64,000 nucleotides of DNA from Tausonia pullulans (GCA_951802195.1 OX637627.1:806001-870000); one strand, 5' to 3'; shown: positions 1 through 12,169, numbered from the stretch's first letter. The notes: a model not told the origin generated them from the sequence alone. Made by a program: numbers and translations.

Positions 1-3000
1 TTGGAGCCCATGCGACCGATCCCATAGACCGAGCATAATGCTGTAAGACAACAGGAAAGATTAGCGACGAAGTGCACTCCAGGGAAAGGCGTTCCTGGGC
101 CGACCTTGTAGACATCCCACGACAGGGCACCCGTTTCCCGCTCTTCATCCTGCATGAGCTTCGCCCCAGGCTTGACGGCAGTACGGTCCTTCTTCTCCCT
201 TTCGGCGGGCTTGACGTCGTCGTCCTGCTTCTCCTCCTTGTGGGATCCAAAGTCGGCAATGAGCTTGGAAAAGCCCTTATTGGCCTGGAGGAGATCGGCA
301 TAGGTGCCCTGCTCGGTGATGCGGCCAGAATCCATGACGATGATGTGGTCAGCGTGAGGCAGGACAGCGAGCTGGGAAGAATGATGAGTGTCAGCTGAGA
401 AACAAACCTGTACACATCAGCATAGAGAACGCACGTGATGAGTGACAAGACTGAGAGAACCGTCAGCTGCTGGAGTCAGACGGTTGCTTAAGGAAGGGCC
501 ATTGAAACGCTTGATTTGCTCTCACATTCGTGTCTTCTTCTCCAGAGGACCGTTGACAAGGCACTCGTTGACGATGTGGTCTGCGACGTGTGCATCTACA
601 GCTGAGAGCTATTAGAAAAATTGCGGTGGGGGGTCAGGCGCGGTTGTGAGCAAGCAAAGGGGGTAAGTGAAGAACGAACAGGGTCGTCGAGGAGGATGAT
701 GTCGGCATCGCTGTAGGAAGCACACAATGTCAGTGGCTGGACTGAGAACTAATGCAATGATGCAGTGAGAGACAAACAAGTAGACAGCGCGAGCAAGACA
801 GACACGAGCGCGCTGGCCACCACTCAGGTTGACTCCCTGGAAAGACATGAAGAAGACATAAGTTTTCTGGAGATAAACAATGCCGTGATCTTTGACGCGC
901 CTTTTCACCGATCTCAGTATCCAGTCCATTCGGCAAAATAGCAATGTCGGCCTCGAGAGCGCAAGCGTGAATGACGTTCTGTTGGAGCAAGTATCAGTAA
1001 GAGAGCATAGGGGGTCAGGATGACATGACGCATGCACCTCAAAATGTGCCTCGTCCATCTCCTTGTTAAAGCTGGTGGTAAAGAAAATATGTCAGATCAG
1101 ATACTCAAGAAACACAGGTCTTCTCATCACGCACGTAATGTTTTCGCGGAAAGTTGTGCTCAGGACCCAAGCGCTTTGAGCGACCTGAAGCGGAGATAGA
1201 GAACAGAGTCAGACTTAAAGCAAAATAGAAGCCAATTGGCAGACTGACGTAAGAGGTCGAGCCACCAAAGACAACGTCTCCACGAATTTTCTTCATCTCG
1301 CCGATGAGGGCCTGGAGCAGAGAGGACTAAAGAAAAAGGCGAAGGAAGACGGAGTCAGTACGAACAAGCAGGGGCGCTGGCAGGACAGAGTGGTTGACCT
1401 TGCCTGAACCGACAGAGCTACATTCCGGGAGAAACGATCAGGATTAGCAAGAAGCGGACGAAGTCTCGACGATACGGTGCTCCCACTCTCCCACTCACCC
1501 GACGACACAAACAAGCGATCCCTTTTGAATCTCGATGTCGATTCCGTTGAGTGAGAACGGGGGCTTCTCGTCCTTTTTCTCGAGTTCGAGGTCCTTGGAC
1601 GGCTCCGGGAGCCCCTTCTGCTTCCTTTTCTTGGCCTCCTTCTTCTCCTGCTTCTCCTTCTCCTTCTTCGCCTTGATCGCCGCAAAGTCCCGGCCTCCTC
1701 GTCCACCTCCCGCAGCACCCAACCCGCCTTCGGCCGGGTCGCTTGTCTCCCAGGCAAAGTCGCCCCAAGCACGGACGGCTGAAGGCGCCGACGGATCGAC
1801 CTGCAAGTCGTCGTCAAGCTCCTCGGCAAGGAGGGCCTTGCCGATGCGCTGGAGGCCGACATAGGCATCTGAGGAGACCTGGATAACCATCGGAAGCATG
1901 AGGAGGGGCTGTCGAATGACCGCGAAGAGCTGGAGCGAGGAGAAGATGATGGCGGCGTTGAGATCATGGCCCGAGAGGGAGTAGGTGATAAATGTAAGGA
2001 TCGCGGCGAGAACAGGGACGAAGGACATAGTGGCCGACATGCCAGCGCGGGTGATGGCGATGGTGCGTAGCTTGTCAAGCTCCTTAGACCGTAGCTCGGC
2101 GATACGACCGCCAAAAAAGCGCTCAAAAGCGTAGAGCTTAATGACACGGATACCGTTGAGAACTATACATGGGAATCAGTGACATTCAGGGCTGGACGGG
2201 GACATGGAGGACTAACCCTCCTGGAGGAGCCGAACGCGCTGATCTACGATCTTGAGTTGGGCCTGGCGACTCTGAAACATGGTCTTGACAAAGAAGGTTT
2301 GGATGGGCGTGTTAAGGACAAGAACCTGAGGAGGATAAATATCCAGTCAATTATGGAGCGGGCAGAAAAGGGTTTGAGAGATTGCTCACGGCGACGCCAA
2401 CGAGCGCCGAGTATCCGAGGTTGCCGATCAGGAGCCCGACACCGATAATAATCTGCATGGGCATGATCCAGAGTCCGTGGCACAAAAAGCTTGCCCAGTC
2501 CATGAAGGAAGCGTCGCTGAAGTTTTGGAGGTACATGTCAGATTTATGGAAAGGCGCGCCGGTAAAGCGAGAGAGCACATGCGCACCTCGAGACTAGTGT
2601 GATGAGCTGTCCGTTCGAGTGCTTGATGCGTGCCGCTCCGGAGAGACGGAGAGACTTACGGCTGATGTTGGCGATAAGAGAGGACCGCACTATAGAGATA
2701 TGAGGGGGTCAGCGAGCGAGAGCTTGAGGATGCGCAGTTGGACGATCCGGGACATACTGAGGAAACCCATCGACATGCCACGCATCATGTACTGGTTCTC
2801 TGGTAGAAGAAGAAGCGTCAATTAGGCCTGAAGGAGGGAAAGAAAGGAAAGAACAACGAAGGAGAGGGATGCACGGAAAAGCGAGGCAGCCTCTTGCATG
2901 ACAAAAAGCCCGACCGCGTAGCCGATGCCCGTCCCGACCTTCGGGGCTGGGCCCAAAGCAGCGCGTTCTTCGAGAGAGGCTTTGGCGTAGACGTAGGACT

Positions 3001-4182
3001 CGGTGATGGAACGAAGAAGCCCCTTAGTGACCTCGGGTGACGTCGTCTGAAGTACAGTGGACAACACCATGAAGATGGCGGCTGGAGATCCGAGCCACGT
3101 CAGCACAGGGCAGATATCCAACCGCAAAAGGCTACTCACAGGTCCAGAAGGGCCAGAAAAACGTCTTATTGAGCGCCCAGACGAGCGACTGATCGTAGGC
3201 TTTGCCGTCGACAAAGACACGGCCGCCTTCGGCGTTCCCGGGGTACTTCTTCTTCCACTTGGCAGCCTCCTTCTCGGACATGTTCTTGGTCGGGTCGGCC
3301 TGCTCCTCCTTCTTGGTCGTGACTGGCAAGGGGAGCGTTGCACCCTCACTGCCATCGTCAGCAGATCCGATGGATAGCGAATGGGTAATCCCTTCGGACG
3401 CCGAGGACGCCGCCTCGGGCTCCGAGAATTCCGCCTTGGACTTCTCTCCCTCCACCTTGTTCTCCTGGCCCCCCTGCGCCGCCTTCGCTGCCGCCGCGGC
3501 CTTCTGCTTCTCCTTTGCATTCGGCGCGCGGATAAAGCGAGGTTGTCTTGATGGGGGGACACGAGCGTAGAACTGGGGAGTGAGGGAGATCGAGTCAGCT
3601 CTGCGTCCACGCTTTCGCTTCGCTCCGCGCGCGCCACACGCGGATACGCGCGGTCTAGGCCGACGCCGCGTGAGCTTTGCTTCAGATCGAGCGAGAAAGA
3701 CAAGCGAGTGAGATAATTACATTCTTCTCTAGCAACGCGCCCGTTGTGGAAGAAAGTCTGGGCTCATCGAGCCGGTAGAGATCTGGAATGAACCAATCGG
3801 GGAGGAGGGATTCAGCATACGCCAGTGCTTCCGATCTGTCCGACCTGGACAAGAGGGCTCGAGAAAGGAGAGGAAGCGGCCAGATGACGTCGTGTGCGCA
3901 CGCGCTGGAAGTCGAGTTGAAGACGACGTTTGGATCAAGCCCTCACTCCTCACCTTCCTTCTCCAAGGGGCGAGTATATCCACTGAGGAAAGGTGGGGAA
4001 TCAGCAAGGCCGTCTGAGCGGCTGAACGAAGGAGAGAGGGAAGCGGCCCTTGCTCACACTTTGAGAACCGGCGTAACCCAGCTGAACAGAGTGGAACTGA
4101 TGACATTTGCGTTGACATCCCGTGATAATGGGACATTCTCCCCGTTCGGGATTGGGGCCGGTTTGATCCAAGGGAGCTTCAT
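1..4182 (-). CDS. YOR1: ABC-C family multidrug exporter, Yor1-like (3' end cut by window)
   Basis: Full ABC exporter of the MRP/Yor1 subfamily, expected in the plasma membrane, pumping drugs or organic anions out with ATP. Start chosen at the ATG at 4180-4182 ([10 protein letters not shown]), followed by a Yor1-type cytosolic start ([16 protein letters not shown]). Then come DLYRLDEPR (about 3745-3790), a first membrane domain, and NBD1: Walker A split over introns near 1390-1510, signature [16 protein letters not shown] (about 775-840), Walker B with [11 protein letters not shown] (about 680-715) and [14 protein letters not shown] near 555-600. The linker after NBD1 ([12 protein letters not shown]) and the start of the second membrane domain lie at 1-400, so TMD2 and NBD2 fall outside the window. 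The region between the two halves is Lys/Glu-rich. More than ten short introns interrupt the gene. Family is certain; the Yor1 assignment within ABC-C is an inference from the N-terminal motifs. Confidence 0.88.
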
Positions 4183-4845
4183 AGTGCAGCACGGCGAGAA
4201 GGGAGAGAGTTGAGGGAAAGAGAGGTCGAAATCAAGGCGAGCCGTCGTTGCCGACCCACCACCTGTGCTCCGCGCGATTCGTGTGTCCACGCGGAGCCAA
4301 TGGTGTGGGGTGGTTCCCTTGCCTGCGGACGGCGGGCGCCGTTGGAGGCCGGAAGCGAGCGACGTAGCCTGCAGGCTGATCGACAGCGGCATCCATCCTC
4401 AACGGCCATAGCCGAGGCCGAGGCGCATGGCCGGGGCGAAAGGGAGGGCTGAGTCAACTGCTGCTCTCGGCTGCGAGCGACCTTATTTATATATATACTC
4501 CTGTTCCTCTATCCTAAGCGAAAGAAGCGAAAGAATGAGAGCCATCCGCGTGGCCATGCACCTCGCAGCCAATGCGTTCGCAGCCAATGCGTTCGAGTCA
4601 ACCAACATTCAGTCATGTCGACAGCATCATCATTTATCAAGGTAGTCATTACTTATAAAAGTATTCTCGTTCAACAAGAGAAAAGGCTGAGCAAATGTGC
4701 AAACAAAGCAGTAAAAGCGCCGAGGAGGGCGCTGTCCGAAGATAGGTACGTAAGATATGAACGATATTATTCGCTCCCCCACAGGTTGAACGGTAGAGAC
4801 AGGACAGGAGCAGAGGAGGGAACGAAAAGAAAGAGCCTGTTTACA
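4183..4845 (-). promoter_or_regulatory. upstream region of the ABC transporter gene
   Basis: Non-coding stretch between the start of the ABC exporter (reading left) and the 3' end of the Git1-like gene. It carries a TATA-like run (ttatttatatatatactc, about 4482-4500), roughly 300 bp before the ATG, and a duplicated CCAAT-containing 15-mer at 4564-4593. A promoter role is inferred from position. No further ORF in it looks genuine. Confidence 0.5.
4564..4593. repeat. perfect 15-bp tandem duplication carrying CCAAT
   Basis: The unit cgcagccaatgcgtt occurs twice without a gap (4564-4578 and 4579-4593). Each copy holds a CCAAT box, a known binding site for the fungal Hap complex. It sits about 70 bp farther from the ABC transporter start than the TATA-like run. 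Confidence 0.75.
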
Positions 4846-7800
4846 TCACTCAACCGGGACGATCTTATGCTCGTTGACTGCGCCGCCCTTCTTCTCCGAC
4901 TGGGAGCCCGCAAACTCCAGGTCCGAGATGAGGCCTTCGTCGCCCATCTGGCTGACATCCCAGCCGTTCTCTTCAAGGTACGCCCGGAAGGCGATGTTCT
5001 CGCGCTCCATGTAGTCGGCTGTTAGGTGAGGAGGCAGTCAGTATGAGGAATCTCACAAAGCTCGATGAGAACCGAGGAAGCAGGGACGGACCGTCAACTG
5101 CAGCGACGACAGAGAGCGAAATAGCCAAATCAGCGTCAATTGCTAGCTCAAACGACATAAGGACCCAGCGACGCACTGTTCGGAATAAAGAAGTAGACGA
5201 TGATAGCAGACACAAGGGCGAGAGCCGAGCCAACTAGAAGGCAAAGGGGACAGGGGTCAGCTGCGAGCGCTGAGCCCAAGCACATAGAGCCGCAAGCTGA
5301 CTTACTGTAGAAGGGTCCGGTGTCGCTGAGGGAGAAGAAAGAAATAAGGTCAAACTCTAAGCAGATGCCAGCTATCAACGTCGAAGAAGTCTAAGACGGA
5401 CCCCTTGTAAGTCCCGCTGCCTCCGAGGTCCTTGATGATGGGCTTGAAAGTGTAGCTGCCGATGAACGCTCCGACCTTACCGACGGCAGCCGCAATACCG
5501 TAGAGCTGTCCTCGAACGGCAGAGGGGCCCTGATATGCGGAACAACGGAGAGAAAAGGGAATCAAGTGTGCTCGAAATCAGATGACTTGTGACAATTCCC
5601 AGCACAATCGACTCACGATAGCCTTAGAGGCGAGGAGACCTAGACAGTTGCCGGGGCCGAGCTCTCCGAAAGCGAGGAACAGGCCATACATGATCTGAGA
5701 AGTACAGGTTGCAAGGTCAGGTCTGGGTTATATTTGCTCGCGTAACATCGACTAAGGACGTACAGCGAAGCCCGCGATCCGACCAGGCTGAGTCAGAGGC
5801 GTATAGGCTCCAGAGAGGGCGAATCCGATGATGCTCTGCATGACGAGGCCGAAAATCATGGCTGAAATGAGGGAGAAAAGCTCAGTTTTGCAGGCGACGG
5901 CCATCAGGTCCGACAACTTACTGTACTTGGGTCCGAAGCGGTCAGAGAAGAAGAGGGCGCCAGCAAGGGTACCAGGGATGTAGAGAGCGTTGACAAAGAC
6001 GCCCCATCCAAGAGACTAGAAGTACAAGGCAGGATCGGGTAAAAATTGAGCTATGGGCTGCTCAGAGGCAGCGAAACTGTGGACAACTTACCGTATACAG
6101 CGTCGAATCGGGATCGGCGACACTGACGATGATGGAACTGTAAATCCCGAAAGGATACGTGATCCAGTCATAAATGAACCAAGCAATTGATATAGCGGTG
6201 AGCTGTGAACAAAACCACGTATAAATTTGCGGTCGGAAGTCAGGATTAACGATGGAGGCAGTTGTCGCTCAGAGTCGAAGAGCGTGCTGTACCTTCACCC
6301 AGTAACGCCGGATGATGAGTTTCCAGGGGATACGAGCGTGCCTCATCCCGTGCTTGAGGTAAGCCTCAGGCTCGTGCATCTTGATGCGGAAGAACAGCAG
6401 GACGAGAGGAGGGATGACACCGAGACCAAGGGTCACTGCGCAGCAAGGTGGGAACTTGGTCAGCGGCCAGTTGTGTCTCAGCAGAGGATGGGCAAAACGT
6501 TACTCACAGCGCCACTGAGTATTGAAAAAGGATATGCAACATGATCAGCGAATCGATACCCGCAAGGCGCTAAAGCGGTACGCACAACGAGGCGAAGATG
6601 GTCCATGCCGGCCTAGAGAGATGAGACGAGCCTGTCAGTCAAAGCGGGAGCGCTACCGACGTAGCTACTTACGATCCAGAGGAGGATGAGCGGCACAAAA
6701 GAGGCGACGACAAAACCGAAATCGATCATGGTGTTTGTGGCAAGCTAACGAAGAAAAGTTAGGGCACGGGTCAGAGCAGGAGAGGGTTGTCACGGCCTCT
6801 CTAGCAAGCTGGCGCTCACCTGGAAGTAGCGCTGCTGCCTATTTTTCGCAACCCCCTCTGCCTCAGTGTTCTCCGAGCAGGCGACGGACTGGAAAAGAAT
6901 GATATCCGAGAATCAGCCCTCTGCGCCCAACAATGGATAGCCATCGGCCTTCGTACTCACTCCAGAAGGGTACTCGGCGCCGATGCCAATGCCCAGCAGG
7001 AAGCGCCAGGCAATCAACATCTTGAACATGCCAGTAATGCTGCCTCCGGGTCCCTTGGCGCCCGCACAGAGTGCAGCTAAAAGAGAGCGACAGCGAGTGT
7101 TAGCGCAGTTTTGAGCGGACGGCGGAGGGCCACCGGTCGCTGGAACAATTCTGACTCACAAAAGACAAACAGGATCCCGGTGGCCCAAAGCATTCCGACC
7201 TTGCGGCCAATCTTGTCGCTGAGCCAGCCAAAGGAGAGCATTCCGACGATGGTGCCCGCGAAAGCCATGGACGAGAGGAGCTGAGAGTCTGCAAGAGGGG
7301 AATGGCAGAGTTTCTATAGTCAGACGACAGCAGCTTGCAGGAACGTGGCGGATCCACGTCATGGTGGCACCGTGCATGTGAATCAGGAGAAACAGAGCCG
7401 AGCGTGACGTCGGATGGAGAGGGGACGCACAGTTCGTGTCGGCGTACTCCGTGGGATAGAGAATCCCCAGGATGGTGTTGACGGGGCCCTGCGATGTGGA
7501 GAGGCTCTAGTCAGCATCCGCCCTTGTAGAGGGAGAAAACGCGGGGAGAAATGAGAGGAGGAACGGATCCGGTCCGCAACCCCGCAAAGCCGACGAAACG
7601 GATATCTCGCATGGGCCGTCGGACTTGGCCCGTTGGACTCGCGTGGAATATGATCGTGTGACTCGTTGGTTTTTACAAGACCGATGGTTGAAGAAGGGAC
7701 TTTAAGATTAAAAACGGGACTTACAATACTGCAGCAACAGGCACGTTCCAGGAAGAAAACGCGGATATGAAGTCAGAACAACATCTTCTTGAGTCTGGCA

Positions 7801-8313
7801 TGACTGCTGTCGGATCCTTCTTGCGAGGGGCCTCCACTAGAGCTAACGCCTTGCCGCGACAAGAGTGGAACGGTGAGGGAGGGACCTACGAGGCGTTGGC
7901 ATAGCCTAGGGGATGTCAGAGTTCGATAGGTAAAAAGGGAGAGATTGCGAACGCCGAATGGAGAAAGCCATACACAGAGTGCAACGTGAAGGAAGTTGAG
8001 CGAGAGCGTCAGCGGCGCGCTTCCCAGTTGATGGAACTGCCCGAATCGATCGATTGTCCTCTCGACCAACCGATAAGCATGGAAGACGGTACTAAGACTG
8101 ACCATCGGAGAAGAGTGCGGATCCACAGGCACTGCGGGTTGAGATGATAGAAGACAAGATGGAAATCAGTCGAACAGCGCCGAATCAGAGGAGACAAGAA
8201 ACAAGGAAGCACAAAATCAGTGACTTCGCGCCAAGGCCCTTCTTCTTTTTGACAATAATTTCATGTTCGGCCACGGAGGAGTCTTCGGTCTTCTTGCCTG
8301 AGGAGGGTCCCAT
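4846..8313 (-). CDS. GIT1: MFS glycerophosphodiester/phosphate-type permease, Git1-like
   Basis: Twelve-helix major facilitator of the Git1 family, which imports glycerophosphoinositol or glycerophosphocholine with protons at the plasma membrane. Start at ATG 8311-8313 ([13 protein letters not shown]); stop TGA 4846-4848 after HKIVPVE. Visible motifs: [19 protein letters not shown] (about 7430-7490), the loop 2-3 signature [13 protein letters not shown] (about 7190-7235), [16 protein letters not shown] (about 6965-7010) followed by [14 protein letters not shown], and the later [18 protein letters not shown] (about 5455-5515) typical of Git1. At least ten introns. The C-terminus has the usual charged cytosolic tail. 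A related phosphate permease is possible, but the AEYPSG-xxxx-SE context favours Git1 over Pho84, which has GGDYPLS. Confidence 0.8.
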
Positions 8314-8363
8314 GGCGAGAGAAGGGTCGGCAGGTTGAGGGGTTGAGAGAACGGAACGCATTC

Positions 8364-8392
8364 GGGGGGGGGGGCCGGGGGGGGGGGGGGGG
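8364..8392. repeat. interrupted poly-G tract (G11-CC-G16)
   Basis: An uninterrupted G11 (8364-8374), two C, then G16 (8377-8392). On the minus strand this is a C-tract about 50 bp upstream of the Git1-like ATG, in the promoter or 5' leader. It could form a quadruplex on the plus strand and may vary in length. Confidence 0.85.
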
Positions 8393-9313
8393 ATTGATGG
8401 TGGATAAGGGGGAGCGAGGACCGACCGCTCGCTGTCTCTTATGCGTCGGTCGAACAGAGAAAACAGAGAACCCCAGATGGCCCTGGGTCCGGGGCGTACG
8501 TTCCAAGGCACGCTGGCGGCCAAGGAACCCATGGACGCCATGCCATGATGGTGCGCTATTTCGGGCGCAGGCTAGCTGGAAAGAACCCGACAGCGTCCTT
8601 GTAGTTCTTTATGGTGGAGCCGCATCTGACGATCCACTTTGAAAGCCAAATCTGCCGAGAAACGTGCGTTGAGCAGACTACATGCTCCAAAGAAAAGGGG
8701 GCTGAAGAGCGTAGCTATCTTGAGAGCGCCATCTGGGGGCGTGAGAACGTGCCTTGGTCGGAGTACTGCGCACTCAGAGCCCTCGGCATTTTTCCTGCCA
8801 GATCTCATTGTTTGTATTTGAGTCATCAATCACCTGCCCACACAACCAAACTCCGGAAATAAAGGTGAACGTTGCTCATTCGCCATGAGCAAGACGCCGA
8901 GAAGAGAGGCCGAGCAGGCGGGCGGTCTCTGCATGTGGCCATTTCTTTGTGTTTAAAATCATGAATCCAACTTAAAGGACGACGACATCACCGATTCACC
9001 GACTGCCGGACGACCAGCCGTTCAATCACGACCACCAAACCCCCCGCATTCAGCGCCTACCAGAGCCTCACCCTTCGCCTCCGACCTACCCATTCTCGCA
9101 CCTGTTGAGGTGTCCGATTTCGTTAAGGAGGACTCATCCTCCGAGATAGTATCCCCTCCCGTCCAGGAACAAGGGTCTATCTAAGTCGTGTGCACCCACG
9201 AGCAAAGCGCAGGAAAAGGCCTCGAGGCTTACTTCTCTCTCCGCGCGGGGTGTAACCTCTCCCCACGCCACTGGCCCTGCCCTGAAGATGTATAAGGTGC
9301 TTCCCTCGCAGGA
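8393..9313. other. intergenic, no gene recognised
   Basis: Upstream side of the Git1-like gene and the left edge of the retrotransposon island. Only short overlapping ORFs are present; none resembles a known protein. The right part is probably LINE-derived 5' sequence or older intergenic DNA. Confidence 0.5.
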
Positions 9314-11460
9314 ATGTCGTCCCAGAAGGCCTCAGTAGTGGCCGTGGACGACACGTCCACGGCCATCCCTCCCATCCTGGTCAATGCTCTCGAGGGCACC
9401 CACCGACCGACAGGAGTAAGTCTGCCTCGCCCTCTTCCACGACTAGCGCGAGATGAGTGGCAACGGCACGCCTGACGTTGGACCCAGCGGCCAACGTCGA
9501 GTCCTCATTCGGTTCTGCTCCTATACAAACGTCGACAAGCTCTTGAAAGAGGAGGGCCTCTCAACATCTGCGGGGTGACCGCGCGGGGACGAAGACCAGA
9601 TCCGGAGGTCAGGGGACGGATGAGTCTGAGTCCGAGCCTGAGAAGACTCGTTTCATTGTCCCTCGCCCGGTATCTCAAATCTCCTATCGGCCGGCTCCCA
9701 GGTCCAGATGCAGCCGGCGGCGTTCCCCACCCCCCCACCCCACACACACACACACACACACCCCCTCCGGTCGGTCCACCGTCCCCCATCATCCTACCTT
9801 CCGAGGCTACCAGCACGGCACCTCTGCCTCACAATCGGCGCCCTCGCAGGCGGGGGGAGACTTCCTCTTCCCAACTAAATCCGTCCAACCAGCAAATGAC
9901 GTTGTTGAGTATGTGTTCGCGCCCTCGTTCGAAGATGAGAGCCCCGGCCGGAACTCTGATGATTTATTTATTTCCAGCGAACTCCGAGTCTTCACCGCGA
10001 AGGTTGGGGGAAGTGTCGGTGCTTCTCGCCGATCCGTCGTCTCCTTTCAGACTCGTTCCACTGCTGATGACTTCCTTATTTTCGAACTCCGCCGCTCTAT
10101 GAGCTCTCTAGTGGAGGACACCTCGGATGCATGCTCCCATACGGGTCTGGCTCGACCATCGTTAAGGACGTTTAGGCAGCAATCCTCTAGCGCCTGGACT
10201 CTCGCCTCCTCCCCACTCCTCCCACTCAAGTCGACGCTCTTTCTCAGCTCATTCTTTGCCCCACCTCCCATCTCATCCGATGCCGTCTTCCGCATGGGCG
10301 GCCAAGACGCCCTCATCGTGACCGTCTTTGCTATGTTCCCACAGGGGCCACAAGCGCCACCCCTCCGCAAACCCGAGTTATTTTATGACCTCGCCTAGTT
10401 GCTCCCCGATGATCCCGAGGGTTCTTTCCTCTTGGACGGAGATTTTAACCGCGTATGGAACAGGTGTCTTGGCTTTCAGTACCCTAACGCTGCGAGACCA
10501 GGGGGGCAAGCAGATGCTCGAGCTCGTCCACCGTTTCTCCCTTATTCGTCCCTTCGGCACGCACTGTCTGAGGCAGCGCCTCTCCACTAACATCGCCAGC
10601 TAAAGCTACGACCTCCGTTTCGTCCGTTTCTGGCTCTCCTCTTACTTCATTGTTTCTACGGTCAAGCATGTCTGCTGGGCCAAGTCCGCCTGGTCAACTC
10701 ACCAGCCGATCGCCCTTCATCCATCCATCTCGCCGTCACGGGCGTGACCACCCACTTTGGCCTGGGCTCGCGCAAGCTCGGTGCTCAACTCCGCAAGGAT
10801 CTCCTCGAGCGCCCGGACTTCGTTGACTCGCTCACCCATGGCATTCCTATTTGGTATGTCGCCACCCTCGCCCGCCAGCTCGGAGGCCTGGTGGTTGTGC
10901 CTCGAGTACTTCTACCTCTTGGTGCCTGAGGACGCCGACCTCGCCCATCACCTCTCCCTCTTCACCCTCTATCCCAGATGTCAGACTTACGTTCGGACGA
11001 CTCACTCTTGCACTCTCGCTCGTCACAACGCCTCTACCAGTTGCGTCCTCTGCCTCGGTCTGGCCAAGGAGGATTTTCCTCACCTCCTCATCGGGTGCTC
11101 AGTTGCGCGGAAGATCTGGACTGCCGCTGCAGCGTATTTTTACTCCCGCGTCGAGGAGCCTATGCTATGCGACATCGTCTGTCCGCCAGTCGCGGAGCGC
11201 TCCCGCCACACCCTCCCGTTTAAATCATATCCAACCCGGACCTATTGTCTCTCCAGGCGCAGGAGGTTCAGCCATGCGGATGTACTCGAGGAGGCTGGGA
11301 AACGTCGCCGAGGTTGCTCAGGCGAGTTGGAGAATGTTCGTTCCAGGTTGCCATGCGGCGCGCCAAGGGGTCGCGCGCAGGCAGGGGAAAGAAGGGTCGT
11401 GGGGTGGCTGGGGATGTTAGCTGAGGTGTGCTCTGGTCTGGGTCTTCGGTCGGTTTGGTG
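9314..11460 (+). mobile_element. degenerate non-LTR retrotransposon (LINE) with endonuclease remnant and RT zinc knuckle, RT core missing
   Basis: Remnant of a LINE on the plus strand. A possible ORF1-like start lies at 9314 (MSSQKASVVAVDD). From about 10399 an apurinic-endonuclease-type segment is readable (FLLDGDFNRVWN, about 10429-10464), continuing in other frames to RFWLSS and a loading region ending DLLERPDFVDSL (about 10798-10834). From about 11000 a zf-RVT module follows: ARHNASTSCVLCLGLAKEDF then HLLIGCSVARKIW, the C-x2-C...H-x4-C pattern found after the RT domain in Jockey/Tad/L1-like elements. No RT core lies between the two, so it looks deleted internally. Several frame changes and stops show that it is dead. 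Ends are approximate. Confidence 0.65.
9741..9761. repeat. CA dinucleotide microsatellite
   Basis: About ten CA units following a C-rich stretch, inside the LINE remnant. Confidence 0.9.
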
Positions 11461-12096
11461 ATACTGTTGATGCCGGTGCTGAGTGTTTAGTCGTCATGGG
11501 AATGGATGGTTGTGGGGGTGCGTTTCTGTCGTTCTCCTTGTCTCCCTCGTCGCTCCTTCCTTTCAACTATCATCTCTCTTTCACTTTTCCCTATACCTTC
11601 TTTGTCGTTCCTTCCCTCTCCTTCGTTCTCTCCTCACTCCTTTGTGCCATGTCCGTCCTTTTCGGGAGCGTGACTCCCTATCCCGTTCCGTTCCACCCCT
11701 CTGATTACGGTCGTTGTACTTGTAAGTTGTGAGTACCTCAAGGAGTATGATACCAAAAAGAGGAGGAGGAGGCTCTCCTTCAAGCGGCGGGAATGTATTA
11801 AGAAAAAAGGCGCGAGTAGGAGAGATGGATAATGGAGAAAGGAATGTCACCGATAGCGTAAGGGGAATGGGGAGAGAATAGAGAACGGGAGGGAGGGAGA
11901 CAAGGAGGACAGCAGCGACGTACCCCCACTCGATGCTCCCTGGCTGTTCATATTTACGCCACGAATGAAATGAGGAGGACGGCATGACCTTTTGTGAGGC
12001 GGCTACTGGGAGGAAGGGGACAACTCGTGACGAAGTTTTGGAACGGATTTTCGTATCAAGATTGTATGCTGATCCAGCCAGCAAAGTACATCTCTC
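11461..12096. other. non-coding stretch between LINE remnant and tRNA-Val
   Basis: Probably the 3' untranslated part of the preceding LINE plus tRNA flank. Pyrimidine-rich in its first half (many tctcc/ttcc runs), purine-rich after 11760. No credible ORF, clear poly(A) tail or target-site duplication could be seen by eye. Confidence 0.4.
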
Positions 12097-12168
12097 GTCG
12101 GGATCGTATAATGGTTAGTACAAGGTGTTAACACCGCCTAGACCCGGGTTCAATTCCCGGTCCTGATA
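12097..12168 (+). tRNA. tRNA-Val (anticodon AAC)
   Basis: A 72-nt cloverleaf can be folded: acceptor GTCGGGA/TCCTGAT (7 pairs, two of them G.T) with discriminator A, D arm GTA...TAC with a GG in the loop, anticodon stem AGGTG/CGCCT enclosing TTAACAC (T33, anticodon AAC at 34-36), four-base variable loop, T arm CCGGG-TTCAATT-CCCGG. The B box GGTTCAATTCC is good; the A box is weaker. AAC decodes GUU after A-to-I editing. G.T at 1-72 is unusual. An alternative register reading GTT (Asn) breaks the anticodon stem, so Val is preferred. No intron. Confidence 0.7.
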
Positions 12169-12169
12169 T

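Noticed and set aside
12097-12168. Reading the tRNA at 12.1 kb as tRNA-Asn (GTT)
   Set aside because: Shifting the anticodon loop to GTT leaves an A-C mismatch in the stem and puts no T at position 33; AAC (Val) fits all positions.
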